Part shown: one piece after another, positions 1 through 6,862 of the stretch | Numbering within the stretch: the first letter of the stretch is position 1 | How the letters are laid out: each line of letters starts with the position of its first letter | Origin: CALIKS01 sp964440295 | GTDB lineage: Archaea > Thermoproteota > Nitrososphaeria_A > Caldarchaeales > Calditenuaceae | Assembly: GCA_964440295.1 (NCBI GenBank) | Contig: CAYTRT010000005.1 | Coordinates: forward strand, 1 to 59,350 | Direction of reading: 5' to 3' | DNA: 59,350 nt | Notes under the pieces: model-generated | Seen by the model: only the letters and a program-made list of their open reading frames with translations | Told to the model about the DNA's origin: nothing | Databases searched by the model: none | Made by a program: the position numbers and the translations under genes

Positions 1-2
1 TA

Positions 3-173
3 AGCTACTGGCTACGCGGGATACATAATCCATACAACGGTAGACGGATACCTTCACTAGAGCTACTGAAGCCTTCTGAAGAGCTAGCATACGTGATCGC
101 AGTAATCCTAGGAGATGGATACGCCGCAACAAGGACGAATATTACATCTATATTCGAGCAGGCAGCAACTTGA
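3..173 (+). pseudogene. LAGLIDADG homing endonuclease fragment, degenerate
   Basis: The frame is open from the window edge to a TGA at 171 (56 codons). It contains the run ELAYVIAVILGDGY, which matches the first LAGLIDADG motif of archaeal homing endonucleases, preceded by the usual W-x-G-x-x-NPY and IPSLELL segment. A full enzyme needs a second motif and about 100 further residues, and these are absent. Another frame starting near 137 continues with beta-strand-like residues (YYIYIRAGS) to a stop at 206, so a frameshift may separate two pieces of the old gene. I read it as a decayed mobile endonuclease left beside tRNA-Asp. The upstream part lies outside the window, so a host intron or intein cannot be judged. 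Confidence 0.6.
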
Positions 174-298
174 ACTTCTACAAAACGCGTCGGCTTCATT
201 GTCACTAGGAAGCAGACGCGGCTAGAAAGCTATATCAAAAAATTAATAAAAGACCAAACTCCTCCTCACATTTCCAACCAATCATCTAATACAAAAGC

Positions 299-373
299 CG
301 CCTGGGCCGGGATTTGAACCCGGGTCCGGCGGGCGACAGCCGCCGATACTAGACCTGGCTATACTACCCAGGC
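299..373 (-). tRNA. tRNA-Asp (GTC)
   Basis: On the minus strand a full cloverleaf can be folded: acceptor arm GCCTGGG/CCCAGGC, anticodon stem GGCGG/CCGCC around the loop CTGTCGC giving anticodon GTC, and a T arm with GGTTCAAATCC. The discriminator base is G, as expected for Asp. There is no encoded CCA and no intron. Confidence 0.93.
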
Positions 374-560
374 AAGAGTCACTCTTCCGGGGGATTGCTC
401 CACGTCACATTCAATTAATAGAGGGAAGAAATAAATCTTAACTTTACCAGCGGCGCTATTCGATATAAACCCCTCAAATTTGGATGACGGCACATGAGTA
501 TTGGCTTAATTCTCTTTGCTAATTCTAATGAATCTCTTTTACAGCTAGATACTGTATGAA

Positions 561-1580
561 TTATTGGAGAATTCGCCAGAGTTCATCCGTGACAGGTTCA
601 TCGATGCTAACTGTTCTCGTCTTGTCAATCAGCAATCTTTCGTTTCTTTTCTCTGTCATCTTACCGATGACTTTAGCTCCAATCCTACTGAGGATGTTTC
701 TTTCTGCTTTTTTTACCGTGGCCAGTACGACGCCTGAGCTTATGAGTTTTAATGGATCAACGTTGAGAGCCCTGCATATCTCGGCTGTGGTCTTGGAGAC
801 TGGTATAAACTCTCTCCAAACCTTTAAGCCGCATCCCGACGCTCTAGACAACTCGTAGAGCCCTCCAATTACGCCACCTTCTGTAGGATCATGCATAGAA
901 GATACTGCGGCGTGTTTTGTAAGCCGCAGCGCATCTTTTACCACGCTGATAAATCTATAATAATTCTTTGCATCCTTTATTACAGAGCTGGGAACCCCCA
1001 TTTTTCTCAGTCTTTCTTCAAAGTCATTAGCAAGAATAGCTGTTCCCTCTATACCTGCTGTCTTTGTCATTACTATGTAGTCTCCTGGCCTAGCCCCGGA
1101 TGTAGTTATTATTTTTCTTGTGACCAGAACACCAGTCATTTGACCAATTACTATCGGTGATGTTACATAGGGAGCAACTTCCGTATGTCCGGTAACGACG
1201 GCGATGCCTAAAGTTTTAGCCGCGTTGTGTATTTGTTTAGTTATCACTTTTAAATCGTTGATTGATGCATTTTTAGGCAGCAATATACATGATGAAAACC
1301 ATCTAGGCTCAGCACCACATACCGCTACATCGTTGGCATTTATGTGAACGGATAGCCATCCTATCAACTCCCTTGCTCCTGTGATTGGATCTACAGCAAC
1401 TACAATTCTATTCGAACTGGTCTCCACGACGCCAGCATCCTCGCCGTAACTAGGTGGCAATAAAACATCTCTCCGTCTCTTTCCGACAAACTTAAGAACA
1501 TAGCGTCTTAGGACATCCTCTGGAATTTTTCCAAGTCTTAATGACGCGGAATTTTTAGACATCTTCATGGCGCTTGGCAT
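561..1580 (-). CDS. AIR synthase (PurM/HypE superfamily) related protein
   Basis: The 339-residue protein has the two-domain PurM fold pattern: an N-terminal Asp-rich ATP-binding region (PPSYGEDAGVV, VDPITG), the central TGHTEV and GARPGDYIVMTK segments, and the later MHDPTEGGV glycine-rich motif. Such proteins phosphorylate or dehydrate an amide/formyl type substrate, and HypE is the best-known relative in archaea. HypE ends in a conserved PRIC tail whose cysteine carries the cyanide precursor. This protein ends in DELWRILQ with no such cysteine, so it is probably not HypE itself despite a hydrogenase operon 30 kb away. It lies 16 bp downstream of the beta-propeller gene on the same strand. 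Methionines at codons 1, 5 and 7 are all possible starts. The substrate is unknown. Confidence 0.75.
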   Translation of the reverse strand: MPSAMKMSKNSASLRLGKIPEDVLRRYVLKFVGKRRRDVLLPPSYGEDAGVVETSSNRIVVAVDPITGARELIGWLSVHINANDVAVCGAEPRWFSSCILLPKNASINDLKVITKQIHNAAKTLGIAVVTGHTEVAPYVTSPIVIGQMTGVLVTRKIITTSGARPGDYIVMTKTAGIEGTAILANDFEERLRKMGVPSSVIKDAKNYYRFISVVKDALRLTKHAAVSSMHDPTEGGVIGGLYELSRASGCGLKVWREFIPVSKTTAEICRALNVDPLKLISSGVVLATVKKAERNILSRIGAKVIGKMTEKRNERLLIDKTRTVSIDEPVTDELWRILQ

Positions 1581-1596
1581 AAAGCCTAGTCACTCG

Positions 1597-3015
1597 TTAT
1601 TTTGACAGCTTCGCCCTCCGCGTCCTCGGTTTTTTCCTTATTATTACGAATAGGGCGGCCAGCAGAGATATGAGCAGAACGAGCTCGACTGACAGCATCA
1701 TTATCTGCCCCACGTCTATTGCCGATGGGCTTGTTTGGGTTGCGACTGCTGTTGTAGTGGTTGTTTGGGTCGTGGCTGTAGGCGTTACTATCCTGCCGTT
1801 ACTTACGTCAAATGTCCCTACATTTGATCTCTCAATGTTGTCGCCCCAGTCCATGGCTTCGATAATTATCGATATCTTGCCGTTGATGTTGCTGAGCGAA
1901 ATTGATCCCACATACTTGTTGTCAGCGATTAGGGTCATTGGGATCTTAGCTATTTCTTTACTACCCTGCATGATCCTTATCTGGGGATATCCGTCTTTTA
2001 AGTCAGCTTCACGGTCTCTGATTGTCGCCTCGACTAGTATTTCGGACTCACTCCTAATTTTTGTAGTGGATGAGACTATTTCTGGTGGATTAGAAATTAT
2101 GACGAATCCTAAAATATTCTTTTTCACATCAATAAAATACAACTTACTTTTCTTGAAGATATCTGCGAGCGTTGGTAGATCTCCGCCAAGAGCTTGTTCG
2201 TTAATTACCTCTCCATCAATCTCGCCAACTACTCCAGAAGCAGCATTGACAAATACAATTCTATCATGCTCAATTAGGTACATCTTGTTTATGCCGACGA
2301 TTCCAGACTTTGGCTTAAATGTCTTTAAGGGTGTTGCTGAATCAATCGACACGAGCGATACTGAGCCGTCGCTTGTTACTATCCATGCATCTTTTTCACT
2401 TGCCGCCAATATTGCGTATACAAATTTTTCAAGCTTGAGGGTCTGAGGGGCCCCAGTCGACGAGTCTAGCCTCGATATACTTTTTCCATCAGAGCCAACG
2501 TACCACACAATTTTTCCATACTCGCTTAAAGCTTGCTCTGAATCCATCACCTCTACTGTATATTCTTTAACAATTGTGCCATCTTCTCCAATCTGAAAGA
2601 GTCCATAAGTTCCAGTAAACTTCGCCCAGAAACCATTTGAAGAGGGCCAAGCATTTTCTAGTGGTTTTTGCATTTCTAGCGAGGTAGCAACTTTTAACGT
2701 CGTTGGATCGATTAAGAATGCTTTTTCTGAACCCCTCTGGTAAGCCAGTAGTTTATCTCCGGCCTTTAGAATTTTAGTTGCAGCTGTTGGGAGATTTACT
2801 ACCCTTATGGATTCAGAAGAAACGTCAATCCTACAAACGCTATTCTCCATTGGTAGTGTCACCCATATGTAGCCGTACTTGTCTATCAGCATGTCTGATG
2901 GAGTGGATGTTAATGGGGGATAGCTCAGCTGAATCGGCTCGGTTAAGGAGTAAGCAGGAGTTATTAAAAGCATGTACAGCAAAATTACAAAAATTATTAG
3001 TCTGAACCGCGTCAT
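1597..3015 (-). CDS. Membrane-anchored beta-propeller surface protein (Vgb/NHL-like)
   Basis: The protein begins with a hydrophobic signal sequence of about 20 residues (IIFVILLYMLLITPAYS). It continues with repeated blade-like units of the type 'DKYGYIWVTLPMENSVCRID' typical of virginiamycin-lyase-like or NHL beta-propellers. Around residues 340-400 there is a beta-sandwich-like region, then a Thr/Ala-rich linker (about residues 415-430), a single transmembrane helix near 440-460 and a basic tail (KKPRTRRAKLSK). The layout is that of an exported protein held to the outer face of the cytoplasmic membrane with an O-glycosylatable stalk. No catalytic motif is visible, so binding or sensing is more likely than lyase activity. 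It is followed closely by the PurM-like gene. Confidence 0.65.
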   Translation of the reverse strand: MTRFRLIIFVILLYMLLITPAYSLTEPIQLSYPPLTSTPSDMLIDKYGYIWVTLPMENSVCRIDVSSESIRVVNLPTAATKILKAGDKLLAYQRGSEKAFLIDPTTLKVATSLEMQKPLENAWPSSNGFWAKFTGTYGLFQIGEDGTIVKEYTVEVMDSEQALSEYGKIVWYVGSDGKSISRLDSSTGAPQTLKLEKFVYAILAASEKDAWIVTSDGSVSLVSIDSATPLKTFKPKSGIVGINKMYLIEHDRIVFVNAASGVVGEIDGEVINEQALGGDLPTLADIFKKSKLYFIDVKKNILGFVIISNPPEIVSSTTKIRSESEILVEATIRDREADLKDGYPQIRIMQGSKEIAKIPMTLIADNKYVGSISLSNINGKISIIIEAMDWGDNIERSNVGTFDVSNGRIVTPTATTQTTTTTAVATQTSPSAIDVGQIMMLSVELVLLISLLAALFVIIRKKPRTRRAKLSK

Positions 3016-3085
3016 CGGGTATTCTGAGGGATAATTACGATGCCTAAATATATATTTGAGATCCTCGAGGCATTATTTGCCCTAG

Positions 3086-4459
3086 ATGAACAGCATCATT
3101 AAGAACGCTGATGAGTTGTTAGAAAGATTTTCAGCATCAGAGGCATTGACGCGGTTGCTACTTGAGTGCCTCGAAGCTGCTATCGGGAGTGTTCTTCCCG
3201 CATCGGCTCTATCTAGACATTTGAAAATAGCGGACGACAAGTTAGTTATTGACGAAGAACGTTTTGATCTGAGTGGCCGTGGCAGGATATTTCTGCTGGC
3301 TGTCGGTAAGGCTTCTCTTGAAATGTCCAAGTACGTTGTCAAGCTTTTAGGCGACCGCATAGACGGGGGGATAGTGGTTTATCCAGAGGGGTCGGAGAAG
3401 CCTAAAATTGACGCTCAGAACATCGAATTAATCGAGTCGACTCATCCAATTCCAAGCGAGAAGGGACTAAATGCTGCAAATAGAATTTTAGAATTCTCAA
3501 GAAATCTTAGAGATGATGATTTAGTAATCTTCTTATTATCTGGAGGCGCATCTGCCCTGCTCCCTCTGCCCCATGAAGGAATTAGTCTTGAGGATAAAAT
3601 CGAGACTACTAAATTGTTGTTAAAGGCAGGCGCGTCGATCCACGAGGTTAATACAATAAGAAAACACATCTCGGCGATAAAGGGTGGAAGACTTGCTGAG
3701 ATGCTTCAACCCGCCAACGTGGTGAGTCTAATAATTTCGGATGTCCCTGGTGATAATCTCGAGGTCATAGGGTCTGGCCCCACGGTTCCGGACCCGACTA
3801 CCTTTAAGGACGCCTACAACGTGCTGCTTAGGAGGAATATTGTAGATAAAGTTCCGCTCAATGTAATTAAATTAATTGAGAGAGGCGTTAGGGGCGAGAT
3901 AAAAGAGACCCCTAAGCCCGGCTCATCCGTATTTCGAAAAGTGAGAAACATCATAGTTGCGAGGGTGAGGGACGCCTGCATTGCCGCCGTAGAACATGCT
4001 AGAACCAAGGGGTACGAAGCTCTCATTCTCTCGGATGAGATTGAAGGCGAGGCCTCCAGCGTGGGCATGGTCCTAGGATCTCTAGCAAAGTACCACCATA
4101 AAAAAAGGAAGTTACTAATCGTGGCTGGGGGAGAAACAACCGTAAGAGTGAGAGGCACTGGGATAGGTGGGAGGAATCAAGAAGTAGCGTTGGCGGCATC
4201 CGTCAAGATAGCCGGATTGAGAGATGTACTTCTATGCTCGGTCGGGACGGACGGCATCGATGGGCCGACAGACGCAGCAGGCGCAATTGTAGACGGACAG
4301 ACCTACAATCTAGGAGTATCAAACAAAATGTTTCCAGAAGACTACCTAAACAATAATGACTCATACAACTACTTTAAGAAAATTGGTGGGTTAGTATTTA
4401 CCGGATACACAGGGACGAACGTGGGAGATGTCTCGTTGATATTGACGACTAATTCTTAA
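3086..4459 (+). CDS. Glycerate 2-kinase (GckA/MOFRL family)
   Basis: The length (457 residues) and motifs fit the type 2 glycerate kinases of archaea, which make 2-phosphoglycerate from glycerate and ATP. The N-terminal half carries the LLSGGASALLPLP loop and the VNTIRKHISAIKGGRLA segment. The middle has SDVPGDNLEVIGSGPT. The C-terminal MOFRL domain contains GGETTVRVRGTGIGGRNQE and GTDGIDGPTDAAGA. In archaea this enzyme feeds the branched Entner-Doudoroff route or serine/glycerate breakdown. The start ATG at 3086 lies in a divergent region facing the beta-propeller gene. The acyl-CoA dehydrogenase follows after about 48 bp on the same strand and may be cotranscribed. Confidence 0.9.
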   Translation: MNSIIKNADELLERFSASEALTRLLLECLEAAIGSVLPASALSRHLKIADDKLVIDEERFDLSGRGRIFLLAVGKASLEMSKYVVKLLGDRIDGGIVVYPEGSEKPKIDAQNIELIESTHPIPSEKGLNAANRILEFSRNLRDDDLVIFLLSGGASALLPLPHEGISLEDKIETTKLLLKAGASIHEVNTIRKHISAIKGGRLAEMLQPANVVSLIISDVPGDNLEVIGSGPTVPDPTTFKDAYNVLLRRNIVDKVPLNVIKLIERGVRGEIKETPKPGSSVFRKVRNIIVARVRDACIAAVEHARTKGYEALILSDEIEGEASSVGMVLGSLAKYHHKKRKLLIVAGGETTVRVRGTGIGGRNQEVALAASVKIAGLRDVLLCSVGTDGIDGPTDAAGAIVDGQTYNLGVSNKMFPEDYLNNNDSYNYFKKIGGLVFTGYTGTNVGDVSLILTTNS

Positions 4460-4507
4460 ATCCGAGCCCTAAATAATTATCACTGAATGTTTCCTTTTAG
4501 ATCAGTA

Positions 4508-5674
4508 ATGGATTTCTCCATCAACATCCCAGATGAGCTAGAACAGCTTAGGATGAAGATAAAGAGCTTCGTCGAGAAGGAGCTGGAGCCAAGGGCAAAG
4601 CAGATTGAAGAATCTGGCATAATTCCCAATGAGTTGTTCAGGATTGCAGCGAGCTACGGGCTCACGGGTCTTGGAATACCAAGGGAGATTGGCGGCAATG
4701 GAGGCGGGCTCCTCGGCACAGTAATATACATAGAGGAAGTCAGCAAGGCATGCCCATCATTTGCTACTGCGGCCATGGTTCAGCACCTATTCATAATTCC
4801 AGTAATGATGTTTGGCACTGAACGACAAAAGACAAAATATCTTCCAAGTCTGATCAGCGGAGAAAAATTTGCTGCCCACGCCGCCACGGAGCAGGCAGCA
4901 GGAAGCGACTTGGCCGGCATCCAAACACAGGCAAGAAAGGAGGGAGACGGCTGGCTAATTAATGGGAAGAAATACTTCATCACCTTAGCAGACAAGGCAG
5001 ACTATTTCATAATCTTGGCGAGGACAAGTGAGCCGGAAGTACAAGAACAGCGATGGAGAGGCTTAACGATGTTCGTGGTGGAGAAAACTGCCCAGGGTCT
5101 TAAGATAGGTAGACAGATCAAGATAATCGGCATGAGGGGTGCAAATCCCTACGAATTAATTCTGGATAATGTCTGGGTCCCGGACGACTCTGTTCTCGGT
5201 ATTGTAGGTGATGGATTTAAGATAGCCATGAATACCTATAACTACGGTAGGCTGTACGTATCTGCACAGGCTGTAGGAATTGCACAATCAGCACTAGAAA
5301 ACTGCCTTCACTACACGTCTAGGAGAGAAGCCTTCGGCCAGCCATTGATATCCTTTCAATCAATACAATTTTCTATCGTAGACCTGCTCAAATCAATAGT
5401 GACGGCCAGGCTAATGACTTATTGGGCCGCCACACTTCTCGAGGGTGGGAAAGAGGCCGGAATAATCGCAGCCTCTCTCGCTAAGCTTTACGCTACTGAG
5501 GTTGCTGAGGAGGCAGCACTTAAAGCATTAGAGCTGCATGGTGGGACTGGAGTAACCATCGACGGCATTGTTGAGAAATATCTCAGGGACTCTCAGGTCG
5601 CTAAGATCTATGAGGGAGCGCCGGCAATGCTCCGGCTAACGGTAATACGTCAACTCTTGAAACAGATGCGTTAA
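4508..5674 (+). CDS. Acyl-CoA dehydrogenase
   Basis: This is a full-length (388 residues) FAD flavoprotein that forms the 2,3-double bond in acyl-CoA thioesters. Signature segments are visible in order: the FAD/substrate loop TEQAAGSDLAG, GxKYFITLAD, the C-terminal helical domain with RREAFGQPL, ELHGGTGVT, and RDSQVAKIYEGAPAM, where the Glu of YEGAP is the catalytic base in short/medium-chain types. I chose the ATG at 4508 (MDFSINIPDEL), which matches the family's usual start, over an in-frame ATG 7 codons upstream at 4487. The chain-length specificity cannot be read. The electron acceptor ETF is not in the window. Confidence 0.9.
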   Translation: MDFSINIPDELEQLRMKIKSFVEKELEPRAKQIEESGIIPNELFRIAASYGLTGLGIPREIGGNGGGLLGTVIYIEEVSKACPSFATAAMVQHLFIIPVMMFGTERQKTKYLPSLISGEKFAAHAATEQAAGSDLAGIQTQARKEGDGWLINGKKYFITLADKADYFIILARTSEPEVQEQRWRGLTMFVVEKTAQGLKIGRQIKIIGMRGANPYELILDNVWVPDDSVLGIVGDGFKIAMNTYNYGRLYVSAQAVGIAQSALENCLHYTSRREAFGQPLISFQSIQFSIVDLLKSIVTARLMTYWAATLLEGGKEAGIIAASLAKLYATEVAEEAALKALELHGGTGVTIDGIVEKYLRDSQVAKIYEGAPAMLRLTVIRQLLKQMR

Positions 5675-5778
5675 AATCTCGAAATAGTAATCGTTATGAG
5701 GGATTGTTCCAGTAGTGCTGGGCGTCTCAAAGATATTTAAGTGGCCTTAGACTTATTAAATAGGGCTGAAGAATCCAA

Positions 5779-6448
5779 ATGCGCTCATCAATAAAGCTCC
5801 TGATGGGTGCAGTTACGTCCTTTTTAATAATACTAGTGACCAGATACATGGCTTACATCAATCTTACTTTCCCCTTTCTCGACGTAGTCGCAATTATCGC
5901 GGTAGCAATCATTCCTGGAGTTGTCGGTGGTACGTTTATGATCTCGGCTGTAGCGGCTGCGCTAGGCTCTACACTTGCTGTATTGTACTGGCTTATCATG
6001 CTTTACACACCTATTACTGGCGAAATAGCGGCGATTAGCAGCTCCCTATCGCTTGAGTCAACAATTGGATACATAATATTCCTCTCTGCAGCGTTCGTCG
6101 TTTCTGGGTTAATAGGACATGTGATAAGTACCTCCACTTCTAAACCAATTGAAGAAGAAAAGCCAGAAGCCCCNNNNNNNNNNNNNNNNNNNNNNNNNNN
6201 NNNNNNNNNNNNNNNNNNNNNNNNNNNNNNNNNNNNNNNNNNNNNNNNNNNNNNNNNNNNNNNNNNNNNNNNNAGAAAAAATAGAAGAACCCACAAAAAT
6301 AGAGGCTCCACCGCCGGTAGAGTCAGTCGTCACAGAAGTAGAAACCCCCGAAACAGAGGAAGAAATATATACGATTTGCAAATACTGCTCAGAGCCCGTA
6401 CCCGAGGGAGCTGTTTACTGTCCTCACTGCGGCAAGAAAGTAAAATAA
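5779..6448 (+). CDS. Membrane protein with C-terminal zinc ribbon, interrupted by assembly gap
   Basis: The N-terminal part (about 131 residues before the gap) has three to four hydrophobic helices and starts at ATG 5779. After the gap a Pro/Glu-rich linker leads to a zinc ribbon with CKYCSEPVPEGAVYCPHCGKK (two CxxC pairs) at the very end. The two halves lie in different frames of the given coordinates, which is expected because the run of N is a placeholder of arbitrary length. The unread stretch sits exactly in the repetitive Pro/Glu linker, which probably caused the assembly break. It is likely one gene, an integral membrane protein with a cytosolic zinc ribbon. No function can be assigned. 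A TATA-like element (GATATTTAAG) lies about 40 bp upstream. Confidence 0.65.
6174..6273. other. Assembly gap of 100 N
   Basis: Exactly one hundred N bases. This is the conventional length for a scaffold join of unknown size, so distances and frames across it are not reliable. Confidence 0.98.
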
Positions 6449-6489
6449 ATTAAATAGGCTCTGCCCACGGGCTGGGTTGGTTTACAGTA

Positions 6490-6756
6490 CTATTTCTTCT
6501 CCTCTGTCTCAAGCTTGGGCTGCTCCAGCTCTGTTATGGGCTCAGGTGGTGGAGTAGAGATAAGTGTGTATCCTATCCATCCAAGTATTATTAATATTGC
6601 TCCGACGCCTGCAAATAGCGTTATCCTAATGGTCCATAAAGTGACTTCAGGGCTGGGCGCGAAGAACATCAACCATGCATAGATTAGTATTCCTATAATC
6701 GACCCCATTAATAAAACAGCACCTATACTCTTATCGCTCATCTCTGTTAACACCAA
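6490..6756 (-). CDS. Small two-helix membrane protein
   Basis: The 88-residue product has two clear hydrophobic helices (about residues 11-31 and 43-67) joined by a short loop with APSPEVT, then a Pro/Glu/Lys-rich cytosolic tail. The start may be the first codon or the Met at codon 6 (MSDKS), which follows a TATA-like AT-rich stretch. It is convergent with the zinc-ribbon membrane protein and divergent from the Lhr helicase. I do not recognise the family. It looks like the small membrane proteins of unknown role common in TACK archaea. Confidence 0.6.
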   Translation of the reverse strand: MVLTEMSDKSIGAVLLMGSIIGILIYAWLMFFAPSPEVTLWTIRITLFAGVGAILIILGWIGYTLISTPPPEPITELEQPKLETEEKK

Positions 6757-6862
6757 TTCTTAAGTTGAAATGGCTGCTCTTAAATCTTCACCCAACTAAT
6801 ATACGCTCGGTCGGAACTGCATAAAACACTTATCAATCAATAATGACTTAGAATCATATGGA

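Noticed and set aside
561..1580. True HypE hydrogenase maturation protein
   Set aside because: The protein has the PurM fold but lacks the C-terminal PRIC cysteine needed for HypE activity, so only 'AIR synthase-related' is claimed.
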